A stretch of DNA of 60,000 nucleotides. It comes from Polytrichum commune. Taxonomy: Eukaryota; Streptophyta; Polytrichopsida; Polytrichales; Polytrichaceae. Positions 23,966 to 35,199 of this stretch are shown piece by piece (the stretch's first letter is position 1; each line of letters starts with the position of its first letter). The stretch spans positions 38,038,440 to 38,098,439 of the forward strand of contig OX485807.1 in NCBI GenBank assembly GCA_950295325.1, in the 5' to 3' direction. Made by a program: the position numbers and the translations under genes. The notes under the pieces are model-generated. The model did not search any database. It saw nothing but the letters and a program-made list of their open reading frames with translations, and was not told the origin of the DNA.

Positions 23966-24116
23966 ACAATAAAGGATACCATGAAAAAAATTCCAATTTA
24001 AACAACACTTTGCTACTACTTTTGAGCGATTGACCAAAAATGTATACTAAGATTTCGCTTAAAAGTAGTAGCAAAGTGTTGTTTAAATTGAAATTTTTTT
24101 CATGGTGTCCTCTATT
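23966..24116. repeat. Near-perfect hairpin, arms of about 62 bp
   Basis: The left arm 23966-24028 and right arm 24055-24116 are inverse copies with few mismatches, around a loop of about 26 bases. A conserved stretch is TTTAAACAACACTTTGCTAC. The right-arm sequence recurs, inverted, at 16412-16495. A transcript would fold into a long stem, like a foldback MITE or a small-RNA precursor. Confidence 0.8.
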
Positions 24117-24129
24117 GTTGTGTTAGATA

Positions 24130-27100
24130 CTCAAATATAAAATACTGAGATGAGATATGCAAAACTTATCATTAAAAATACTGCTAAAAAAATAATGACT
24201 AAATTTGGTTTAAGTAATGGCTAAATATTTAGTGTACTTTACATAAAATCAACAAACACTAGGCATCGAAAGTATACCTTTCTCCAATTTCCCTTGCACA
24301 AGAATGATAAGGGTTTAAACCCAGATTGAGATTTGATCCTCTCCACTCATGAGAGAACATGATGTAACTTACAATGTCACCATTGGAAGTAGTAGTGGCA
24401 GCTCACAAGAAATCATCCTTGCATCATCTGAAGTGGAATTTTGGCATCTTCCCTAACGTGGTTTTTCAAAAGAGATTCCCTGATTTATTGCCAAATCCTG
24501 GGAAGGGTATGATGTCATGAAAATATTAAATCATGTGAACCTCATAGAAAGTAAGCTAAGCCAAAAGTAAGTTCTAGGTCACCTAACATCATACGTGATG
24601 TTTGTGATCACAGCTTTATCTTAATCAACAAAGTTCTTGAAAGCCTTGTCTGCATTTGACCTCATCTTCTGACCAATAATGGATCTGTGCTGGCACTTTT
24701 ACTGGCACATGGAGAGTGAACTCAAGTCAATATCACGATCTAGTATTGGATTGTAGTTTATAAAGGTATGGATCACAAACTAGCCACATATTGAAAAGTG
24801 GAAAAGATTTGCAGGTCTTGTTACAACAAGTAAGAAGTCTTCAAGTAGGCTAGTTACAAAGAAGATTTCTTCAAGAAATTGAACTTATTGCAGTTGGTAG
24901 CGTCTCTTTGTCTTATACGAATGTTGTTTGAACCGTGCATCAGTTTTTTCTGAATCTGTTGCTACAATATTGATATTGAGGTAGCCTTATATGGGTTTTA
25001 TGTGGTCACTCTTCTTAATTGGATACCCAGGTTTGAGTGGTATATGGCAAAGTTTGTACTTAAGAAGAAACACTAGATACACACGTGTTATGATGGGAGT
25101 GGGCTATGTGGCCAGATTATAAACACCATTATAGGTTGATATTCAACACGATTGCTTTACCAACATATGAGTTCTAGGCAATCATCTTGAGTCAGTGAAA
25201 GAACAACGCAATTTTGTCATTGTGACAGATTTGTCGATGTTCCAGTGATGTAGGATAATTGTCCATGATTCATATTCTTGTAGTGTTGGAAGGTTCTAGG
25301 TGATCATCACTTTGATCTTTAGTAACTTCTGCATCTCAACTCCGAAATTTGAAGATTGAAAGGATGATCTACTTGATACACGATCGCTATTTACTGGAGG
25401 AGCCAAATCCCCAAGCTAATTTTCAATGACCAATATGTCTGTAGAGTTGGCAGTCCTCACAAGCTAAGGGCCAAATCCCTCATTGTGTTACAGGAAGAGG
25501 TTTCAATTGTTTACACAGTCCAGAGATTTTGAAACACCGTTAAAATGTAACTGTTGTATTACCTATAACCACCCCTAAAACCATTCAATCTTATAGCTAT
25601 GGCAGGCATGTGGTGCATATAATAACGACTATGTTCAACCACGTGAATGTTTTTTTTCAAGTACAAAGTTGGATGCCAGAGTAGAGTGCTGGCTGCACTA
25701 ATAACTTAGCTTAGCTTACTTTACAAGTTCTCAAGAGAATGTGCACCACCAAAAGTGTCCCTTCACAGTGGCACATGTGACAGGCCACTTTGCTGACCTG
25801 CTTGCCATGAGATTCGCACAACCACTTTCTCTCAACAATTTTGAAGTTAACATAGTCACCACTTGGTCCTTCTTTCGATTAAAGCAGCATCAATCTGCAT
25901 GAGCAATTTGTTAGGTATGTGGGCCTTATGTGGTCACTCCTTTTAATTGGATGCCTAAATGTGAGTGGTATATGGCAGCGTTTGTCGTTAGGAACATACA
26001 CCAAAAAGGCATAAAGTGTCACCATGAGATTGGATTATGTCTTTAAAATATATTAGACATCATTCTAAGTTCAATCGTTAACACAATTGAGAGAGTACAT
26101 GTGATCATCGAAAAAGAAAGAGAATCTCCATGTTGTTGTTGTTGTTGTTTGCTTTTTCTTTTTCTCATTTTTTGGTACAAATTAAATGTTTTTAGTAGCA
26201 TGACAACAACCAAAGTACAATCACAATGGGCAAACACCCACCAAGAGCTCCAAATGGACTTAGTCATGCCCATAATTGGGTGACTGGAAATCCACATCAC
26301 CACCTCATTACTCCTAGTAACACCTCCAAGCAATGAGGTTTCTAACACACCAAATCGAATCAAATCATTTCAAAAAATATATCAAAATAAACAACATCAC
26401 CAAGAGCTTATTGCAAGCTCCAAGCCTTCAAACTCGCGTCAATCCTACCACAATTCTACCATGTCTCAAGGTTCCATGAGACTTAGAGAGCTAAGTTAAC
26501 TTTATTGGAAATCCATGCAAACAAAAATTAGATATAGCTATCGAGAACATAAGTTCACTCCACTCTAACTCATAAGTTAAAATAAAGGCATCTTGGGGGG
26601 TGGGGGGGGGGGGGGGTTTAACACTAGAAATAAGAAAAAGCTAAGATCAAGACACACAATAATCCCAGAAAGCTACCCGTGAAGCTACCTAAACGACACG
26701 ATGAAGCTTCTAAACCGACCACGGAGCTAACCTGACATTAAACAAAAGAATCTTCATCAGAAGTTTGACCTCTCATCAATGAATGGGGAGAACCGGCTGC
26801 TAGTGACAGATGAACAGGTTGAGTTTGAGAAATAACTGGTTGAAAATCACGACTTCAGGAAAATTACCAATCATTTTAGAGGAATTTATGGAATATACCC
26901 CAATTTAATACATAAAAGCAGAAAGATGTCAACATGTAACCGGTTGGACTTGGAAACACAAGGATATCAATCGATTATGCTCAAATCTCCCTGGACACTG
27001 CCTCTCATAACTTTTGCATCCCAACTCCTATTCTGGAACTTGAAACAACGACAATCTCTGTGATTTCTTCACAATTGCCAAGTTATCAGATGAGATGAGC

Positions 27101-27500
27101 CATCTCCCGATCCAAGCCAACAGCCAAAACCATTCCAAGTGGAGTTGGAAAGGGGTCACACACATCAAATTATATCATATCAACATCACCATGATCATCG
27201 GCGCATCAGAAATATAAACTACATCATCAATAAATTACTCATCATATTCACTAACCTTAGGTCTTGCAATTGTGACCGTACAAAGTACCACTCGGCCGTA
27301 CACTGTCCGGCCTCCAAAGTGTACGGAAGAAGGTGGGAATCTGGGTCAACCCTTGGCCGCCAGTCCTCATGTGTTGAACTTTGAACTTAATCGCATCGAT
27401 CGGAGTGAAGACAGTTGGTTGGTGGTGGCCAAAAGCTGTTTTCTTTCTTTCTAAATTTTCAACTTTTTCTTTTCTGAATCTGAGTGGTAGGTGGGATTGA
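24130..27500. other. Intergenic with repeat copies
   Basis: The stretches 24985-25110 and 25915-26035 are diverged copies of each other (TTATGTGGTCACTC, GAGTGGTATATGGCA). Both relate to 33440-33560 and to the foldback family of 47287-48128. The stretch 26780-27000 is a copy of the repeat at 9630-9860. G runs lie at 26595-26600 and 26602-26616. A GTT microsatellite lies at about 26131-26150. No gene is recognised. Confidence 0.45.
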
Positions 27501-28599
27501 GTCAGTCATCTCTCAAACTTAAACTTAACCTCCACTCAAAATGTTTTCGCAGCTTTTGCATCATCGTCGTCTTTTTGTCATATGTTAGTGCAGCTACTGT
27601 GGCACCCGCCGCCCTCCATCTCCGAAGCTGCTGCTGCAGCTAGCTGCCCGGGGGTGACGCCACCGATCGATCTCAGGCGGTACAGGTGTAAGAAAATTAA
27701 GTAGGTAGGCAGCAAGCATAAAGAGTGATCAAGCATCAAAATCTATAACTTGGAGCTCCTAGTGATTCATAATCATCATCATCTGAACTGGTACGTCTGA
27801 GTCCAGCAGCAGACGTGATGGTATGAGTAGTAGCTGGGATGATGGTCTACAGCAGCTCGACCCACCTTCAAGATTTAATGCTCCGGACGAAGCTGATTCA
27901 CATTGAGATTCTAATTAAAGTTGGTGGATTATATTGGCCGGGTGGGTTATAGATAGATGGATGCAAATGGGGTGACTGGACCATGTCAGATCGATGCAAA
28001 CGATTAATTGCAGGATAAGTTACAGCAATCAAGTGGAGAGGCGATGAGATTCAGTACCGATTCCAGCGGAATCTGCAGTAGGAGTGTCTTTGAATTAGTC
28101 GACATGTATATACATAGTTTCAAAATCTTGGTTCTTTGAACTGTTGTAGTAAGTAGTAGCGAATTCTGTCGATTCATCAGCAATTGCTCCAACTATAAAT
28201 TCGTATGGCTAATTTCTACGTGGTGGTATACATCCCTCAGAAGAATGTCGAGATGATTCTGACCTGGGTGGGTTAGTTTATCAGTTACAGATGGGGTGAT
28301 CATCGTCACATGATCGATCCTGGGACTCTCATTTGGATGCAATTTCATTCATCACAGCTTTCGATCATCGCCATTCAGTGTCCGAGATAGAAGATGATCA
28401 GTGATTTCATCATCACCTTCAAGCGGCACTAATTAACAATTGGGTGGTGGAGCAGATTCGGGGAGTGGTGGTTATCGTCTACCAATTGATTACTTACCAT
28501 CAAAAATTTGGGTCAGGGGAGGGGAGGGGATCAATCAATTTTGATCCTGGAATTCAATCCAACATCCATTCACCCCTCCCTCCCTCCCTCCCTCCCAGC
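27501..28599 (+). promoter_or_regulatory. Upstream region of the channel gene
   Basis: This non-repetitive stretch precedes the intact channel gene. Immediately before the ATG at 28600 lies a pyrimidine tract of CCCT units (28573-28596) ending in CAG, which is a strong-looking 3' splice site. It could join an unseen upstream exon, for example one for a plastid transit peptide, to the conserved domain. Alternatively the tract is plain 5' UTR; the frame is open upstream to an ATG at 28444. No TATA box could be assigned with confidence. Confidence 0.4.
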
Positions 28600-29703
28600 A
28601 TGCATCGCAACACCGTTTACGGCCATACGGAGTGGGCGAGGCACAAATCTGCCTGGCGACATGGCCGCCACATCCTCACCATCATCTCCTCCGGAGTAAT
28701 CTTCGCAGTCGGCCCACCGGTGGTATGCTGCACGCTGATCGCCGTCCTGGTCGCCGTCTTCAACCATTCGGTGGAAAATGGGCGCTTCCCGCCGGCTGTG
28801 CCCTTACTCCACGTCCCATCTCTACCCTTCACTCTCACGGCGCCCGTGCTGGCGCTCCTGCTCGTCTTCCGCACAAACTCCTCCTACACCCGCTTCGACG
28901 AGGCTCGCAAAGCATGGGGGTCCAACGTCAACCGAACCCGCGACTTAGCCCGGCAAGCCCTAGCCTGGATCCGCCACCCCGCGGATTTGCCCAAACTTCA
29001 CTGCCTGCTCCGACACATCAAAGCCTACTCGTTCTGCCTCAAGCGCCACTTAACTGAAGAGAGCACGCTTCGGGAGGAGCTCGCCGGGATTTTGGAGCCG
29101 GGGGAGGTCGAGTGTGTGTTAAACTCGCAGCACCGGCCGAACTACGTGCTACAAGTGATGGCGGAGGTGATCACAAAGTGCGAAGTGAACCCGTGGGAGA
29201 AAATCCGGATGGACGAAAACCTGACGCAGTTCCACGATAATGTGGGAGCCTGCGAGCGAATTTTTAAGACGCCGATTCCGTTGGCGTACACGAGGTTAAC
29301 GTCCCGAGTGTTGAGTTTGTGGCACTTGGCGTTGCCTGTCGCGGTCTGGAATTCCTGTGGCTGGCTCACCATTCCGGTGACGTTCATGAGCTCGCTGGCG
29401 TTGTTTTACATTGAGGAAGTTGGAGTTTTGGTAGAGGAGCCGTTCTGGATTTTGGCGCTGTCGTCTATTAGCTCGGGGATCGTCGGCGCGGTGGACGGGT
29501 TGTGCGTTGCGCATAAGGAGGCTTCCCTCATGTGGAGCAGCAACGGTTGTAGCAGCCGAAGCATCATGCAATTGCCGTCTAATTCCAACAAGGGTGGGAA
29601 CTCCGATCATGTGGTCATTACTTTTGATGGGTCGAGATCGGACGGTGTTCGGCAGCACAGCGAAATCGACATCGGGTTGCCGCGGGTGAACTCGGTGGCT
29701 TGA
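28600..29703 (+). CDS. VCCN1/bestrophin-like voltage-dependent chloride channel, complete domain
   Basis: The 367-residue frame matches the plant UPF0187/bestrophin-like channels (VCCN family), which pass Cl- across the thylakoid membrane and adjust the proton motive force. Visible parts are: YGHTEWARHKSAWRHGRH (7-24); membrane segment about 25-54; LTAPVLALLLVFRTNSSYTRFDEARKAW (79-106), the pore helix and family signature; HRPNYVLQV; TQFHDNVGACERIFKTPIPLAYTRLTSR (PIP at 225-227); membrane region about 238-285; EEPF (279-282). The C-terminus is hydrophilic. No introns interrupt it. The start at 28600 is chosen because homology begins there; an in-frame ATG at 28444 would add 52 residues that do not look like a clear transit peptide. 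In family members I recall, EEPF is followed by an LALD-type motif; here it is LALSS. The coding DNA is much richer in GC than its surroundings. A partial paralogue lies at 182-853 in the same direction. Confidence 0.9.
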   Translation: MHRNTVYGHTEWARHKSAWRHGRHILTIISSGVIFAVGPPVVCCTLIAVLVAVFNHSVENGRFPPAVPLLHVPSLPFTLTAPVLALLLVFRTNSSYTRFDEARKAWGSNVNRTRDLARQALAWIRHPADLPKLHCLLRHIKAYSFCLKRHLTEESTLREELAGILEPGEVECVLNSQHRPNYVLQVMAEVITKCEVNPWEKIRMDENLTQFHDNVGACERIFKTPIPLAYTRLTSRVLSLWHLALPVAVWNSCGWLTIPVTFMSSLALFYIEEVGVLVEEPFWILALSSISSGIVGAVDGLCVAHKEASLMWSSNGCSSRSIMQLPSNSNKGGNSDHVVITFDGSRSDGVRQHSEIDIGLPRVNSVA

Positions 29704-29729
29704 GCTACAATCCAATCCACTCGACGCAT

Positions 29730-30350
29730 TCCATTAGTTCAATGGTAATGGAACACTGAGAGACTGATAGCTCTCTTCCACTATACATACACATGGGGGA
29801 AACCAGATCTCTCTCACTAGAGGCAGGCATGGGGGCAGCACTATAAGGAAGAAGAGCGTTCATAGGCCGGCAATGGTGGTTATACTACTCGATCGGCAGC
29901 TATGAAGCTCCCATTCACACATTCGTAGGGCCATCGATCGACACAATGGCCATGTGAACGGGGTCAGTGCGCAATACCTACCTATCATCAGTCCAATGGG
30001 AATGGAGCTGAGACTGAATGCTCTCCGGCATTAGTCAATGAGGATGGAACTGAGAAAAGAGAGCTCTTTTCGTCCACTAGACACATAGGGGACACTAGAT
30101 CTCTCACCAGAGGCATGGGGAGAGAGACGAGTGGCACGATTGCGGGCGCTTGATTACCTTGATCTCAGTCGCGAGCTCAATGGCTCTCATATGTGAGCCG
30201 AACCGGGTTTACGGAGCAACAGGGCCATAATGGACAAGTACTACTGCCTCCTGTCGGAGGAGGAGCGTTCACAAGGCGGCAAACGTCATCATACTACTCG
30301 ATCGACAGCTTATATGAAGTTCCAGCACTTGTGTCTCCCGAGCGGTACTA
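29730..30350. repeat. Imperfect tandem duplication in the 3' flank of the channel gene
   Basis: The stretch 29730-29930 is repeated, diverged, at 29985-30350. Shared blocks are a CACTAGAGGCA/CACCAGAGGCA-type segment, GAGCGTTCA followed by GGCGGCAA/GCCGGCAA, and ATACTACTCGATCG with a CAGCT block. The second copy is longer. No frame is conserved between them. Confidence 0.65.
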
Positions 30351-30399
30351 CATCTCCCGATCGAGTTTCTTGCGTACCGCCGTTAACTAAGTAATCGGC

Positions 30400-32740
30400 C
30401 TTTGACATCATTTGATGCAATTCCTGCCGCGATACTACAACGACTCATGGCATGCATCACGATTGCAATGTACAATTCAGCACGTAACCGATATTGATGG
30501 GCCTGGATCAACGTACAGATGTTCATATTAATTAGCGTTCGGCCTGCATTTTCCTTTGCAGGGATCGATCAACTGGAGGTGCGATCGATGGAGAAGTAGC
30601 ACTATTTCTTTCGTGCTAGTTATATATGTAGATGTATATATATTACTGGAGAGTCTCTAATCATTTGCCTTGGTAGCAACTGCTTAAGGCATAAATTGAT
30701 TCGGTCGTTCATCGTTATAGCTCCTGGCAAACAGGATGGATAAATATATATAGTAGCTTCAGTGACCATGTTGAAAAGTTCACTGTCTGCTAGAGAGGTC
30801 GATGAATCATGAAACTGAGAATTGAGGACATGTCCGTCTACCCATATGTCTTAGTTAGGATAACGAGAAAATTTTGCACTATTTTCATCAGGTGATATGA
30901 TCTCTGATAAATCTGTTGTTGTTGAGTACTGCACAAAGTTTAGTACTCTCTTTAAAGACATTCTTGACACGATTTATACACTTCACAGCAGGTACTCATC
31001 ACTTCTGAGATATTGCTAAGGTATGCAGCAGGTGTAACAATTCGGTTCGTTTTCCTTGTTCTCCATCTTCTATCTATCGATCGTATTAGGTCATCAAATT
31101 TGAGTTTCAATTGCAAATTGTCTACAATGAAACATGCATCAACGAAAACCACATTGGAATTCGGACCTTCCTTGATTTAGTTGTGGTCGGTTTATCGGAA
31201 GTGCACGTTTTACAGTTGATTCCTTGACTGAATACATTGTCCTCTCAAAAGTGTTCACTGTTCATTTAATGTGGAGCAGTTAATAAGTTTTGAGGATGTA
31301 GTTCAATCTCTTTTACACATGTGCCTTTATGATGTTTGTTCTCTAATACTCACCTAGCCACACATTAATTGAATTAGGTACATCTCATTAAGAGAAGTAA
31401 CCAAATAATTACAAGGTCTTTATGTATATATATTTGTGCTCATGCAATCTTTTGATGATTTTAGTGATGAACATATTCATGTTACTATGAAGTTCATCCA
31501 ATCATTAGTGAACATTAAACTAGTCATTAGTTAGATATTCATCCATGAACCTTCTAGAGGAAGTAGGCCAACACTAGGATACATGTGGCATAAGCATCTC
31601 TATGAGCATCTTGTGCATGCAGTATACTAGACGTAAGAAGTTGAAAGAGCCACATTCTATAAGGTATGGCAATGCATAGCATAGTGATATGAACATGTAT
31701 ATTCTGTAGGAGACTCATTATTGTACCACTTAGCATTTCAATCAAATTTCGTTTAAAGCAAAGCTATTTGATTTCACAAATCTATTTGTGACACCAACAT
31801 TATTTTGCAATGTTTAGGTCCTTGGATGGTAACCTGCAATGCTTGCTAGATTTGAATTTTGTTTGTGTTTTATTTTTGTCATACCCCCCCTCAATTTCAA
31901 GTTCAACAGCTGGATCAATGTGATTCACCAATGCACTCATGCAGGAAATCTCCAAATGAAGACAAGTCACACTACTTATCACTGGCCCCCAGCCACTGGA
32001 TTTATGATCTACGAATTTAGAAGATTCTAAATCAATATTCAAGATATTTGTGACCATTCAGTGGCCAGGAACCATTCCTACGACCTTGCGATCTTTGTAG
32101 TGTCAATTGGAAGGACACTCTGGTTTGATTTGTCTCAAAAAATTAATCTATAACAAACATAGAATCGGGCACTATGGTGTAAGGTAATGTACTATTCCCT
32201 CATGTCACGTACTTATAAAAGTTTCCAGAGGTGTAACTTCTAAAATGCAACAATACTAGTATATTATAGTGCCTAATGCTCTGAACCTGTGCATTCCTTG
32301 CAAGACAATGTTTGGTGCAAACCTCTGTGAATCCCAAGAGTAGAGACTTCAACATGAATTCCATTAAATTGGACTTTCTGAGAGGTTTGGAGACTTTTCA
32401 TTGCATGATTCTCAATTAGATCTTAGAATTCTATGTGCAACATCGTTCTTGTCGACAAGTTGATGAGATGCGTCTAAACAAACGCACAACCAGTTCTTAT
32501 GAGCAAATATATCTATAAACCTAGTTGCCTTAACAGTAACTGCATTGATTGTATTGGTGACCCCAACAACAAGTATCTAAACCTAATATACAACTCGAAA
32601 CAAATAGGTAAATTGCAAGTATGTTAAAAACATACAATATTTTTTGGTCCAGCTTATCCAAGTCTACTTGAATACCAGTTGATCTAAGTTTATGATTCAG
32701 TCTAAGTTTTACATGTAACCCACCTTATACCAACTTAGGG
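30400..32740. other. Intergenic
   Basis: No gene recognised. About 31290-31400 (GCCTTTATGATGTTTGTTCT) resembles 41585-41690 and the foldback family of 47 kb. Confidence 0.45.
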
Positions 32741-32745
32741 TACTA

Positions 32746-33128
32746 CGCTAAATCTAGTATTTAGTGTCATATGGTATATTATGTCTAATGACACTTCTTA
32801 TGAATAAGTTTACCAGAACTGTCATGCATGATTGAAAGTTGGATGAAATCCATGCCCATTATTGAAACAAAGTTTGGTGCATTCAACATCCGAACGATTA
32901 TGTAATGAAATATTGTCTCGGATGATTGAAATCCAAATCAAATGTCACTTAGTAAGTGAAGGTAATTATGACATTGTTGATCTATAATGCCCAATTTTTT
33001 TCATGAGGAATGAATGACAAATAATGTTAGGTTTGCGTTTAGTGTTGGCAACACTACATGGGTGGTTTACAATTGGTATTGAGCAACACAAATAGAACTG
33101 GTGACATTAAATATACACTATTTTAGTG
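32746..33128. mobile_element. TA-flanked MITE, family A, complete (383 bp)
   Basis: It starts CGCTAAATCTAGTATTTAGT after TA (32744-32745) and ends with the inverse, GTGACATTAAATATACAC and onward to TTTAGTG, before TA (33129-33130). The interior aligns end to end with the split copy at 55179-56881, for example CTTATGAATAAGT and AATGACAAATAATGTT. Confidence 0.75.
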
Positions 33129-33139
33129 TAGTTTCCATG

Positions 33140-34960
33140 GTAGAGGCGAGTAACTTGGAGGTGTACGTAAAATCTTGAGGATATTCTTCCAAGAAGCTCT
33201 CGTCACCTTCTATTTGGACAAGCTTAGAGAGTTAGGTAGAAATTCAAAATTGAATAGAAAAATGCAAAGTGCGAGTGATTAGAAAATCATGTGACATCGA
33301 AAATTGGAGCTCTGTACAAACTCAGGCTGCAGCCTCGTGCTTGGGACATGTGTAAAGTTGTTCAATGCAGACAAAACTCCTCCTTGTCGGACCTTCCAAT
33401 GCTTCGTTTCTGTCCTCATGGAAGGTGGGTAGGTAAGTAAGCGAGCCTTATGTTGTCATTCTTCATAATTGGACCGCCTATATTTGAGTGGCAACTTATT
33501 TGGCAAGGCCGGACACCAAAAAGACGAGTGTTCATGGAACATGAGGTTGGATTATGCGCTCAAAATGTAGGTGCTTTTCTATTGAAGAGGCTCGATAGTG
33601 ATCTATGTCTCATGTGATCATCTGAAGACAAAAAAAAAGAATCTATGTTCGATTCTTTAAAACTTTTAGTGCATCACAATTTCGATTTTGAAATCTAAAT
33701 GACAACCTTCACTTATATGCAATTGCTACGTGCTAATTTAAATAGCCACTTAAGTATATTTGGACAAATGACTTGTCCAAAAACAATAAAGGAATGTGCA
33801 CTTGTGGGAACAAAAACGTCAACAAACAACAACAACAACCAGAATTTCGAATGTTTGTATTTCATGTTTGCCAACCACCATGTGTTGTGTGGTTTGCAAT
33901 GTAGTGCACATCATATTGGTGGTAGGAATTGTCCAAAATTCATGCATAAATTTAAATATATTGAAATCATAATTAGCTTAAATATATTTAAACAAGCTCT
34001 TCAAAGCTTTAGCCATAGATTCCTTGTGGTTGTTTGCGCCACATGCTACGCCATTTGCTCAATTTAATCTAAATGCTCAAATGAGACAATTGATCCCTCG
34101 ATGCCCACACAACATTACTCAGTTGCTATCAACTGTTCCATTCTAATCATATCAATACACCCCTTCACCCGAGTTTTTCAACCTGAATTTGCCAATGCAA
34201 TGCTTTGCTACGAGAATAAACAAAGTATGATTTCAAATAGAATCTAGCTTAATCCTGGCCCCACCCAACATGCAAAATCAGCTCAATATTGTTATGTGTA
34301 CGATTCAACAATAGAAAGCACATGTGAACTTGGAAGTACTACAACAGGACCACACACTTACAAATGCATTTTTGTCACCTAGAGTGTCTCCTCCTTATGG
34401 AAGGGTCCATTGAAGGGTTATAAGGAAAGACTAACAATTATTGAGGGAGAAGAAGGGTACACATGAACCTAGTGAAGGAGTTCAAGAATGGAAGATCAAG
34501 TTGCCCCAGTTATGGCCATTAGAAAATGTCTACCAACTTATAATTGAATTAGTAATCTTCTAGCAAAGAGGCTCTAAAGGCATTCTAATATTAGCAAACA
34601 TGCATTCTACTGTGTTTTCTTTGAATGATACAATGGAAAATTGTGTTCTAATGCTAAATATGAATGGTAGACCGGCCCATATCATCACAAGAATCATCAA
34701 CTAAAATACTTGATGATCCATGAGACATTAAGTTCTCGCTCTCATTCTACACCATGAGAGCATTCTGATAATTAGTCTTTTTAATGGTGTGCAGTTTTGT
34801 GAAGCATTGTTTTATATATGACTGTAGCACAATCCATAGCTTGGAATTGTAAGACGTTTGGATCGAGATTAGTCATATACTGTCAGTTATTAGCAAAAAC
34901 AAATCTACCGTAACCGCTTTCATTTAAATGATTCCCTTTCACACTATAAGTAGTTGATTA
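33140..34960. other. Intergenic
   Basis: The stretch 33410-33560 is a diverged copy of the repeat at 25915-26035. A 122-residue frame at 33699-34067 (+) has no recognisable domain. The rest shows nothing. Confidence 0.4.
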
Positions 34961-34963
34961 GTA

Positions 34964-35190
34964 CACTAGAAATGAATATAGTGTCACTTGCTAGTTGAAG
35001 TTACACAATGCTATATTCTTTTTACTATAGATGTATTTTTTTACCAAGCAAAGTTGTTAATGTCCTATAATGTCCAGACTCATTCAAACAAACAATTTGA
35101 CATTTTCTGGCAAAATATGAGATATACAGTAAATAGATATGGCATTGCGTGATTTCAAATAGTAAGTGACATTATATACAATATTTATTG
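34964..35190. mobile_element. TA-flanked MITE, family A, short copy (227 bp)
   Basis: CACTAGAAATGAATATAGTG follows TA (34962-34963). The right end GTGACATTATATACAATA and onward is followed by TA at 35191. The interior matches 4555-4967 with a deletion. Confidence 0.7.
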
Positions 35191-35199
35191 TAGTCCATT

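Noticed and set aside
28632-29057. Plus- and minus-strand frames of 60-141 residues within the channel gene
   Set aside because: They are alternative-frame shadows in GC-rich coding DNA; arginine- and proline-rich composition without a known domain.
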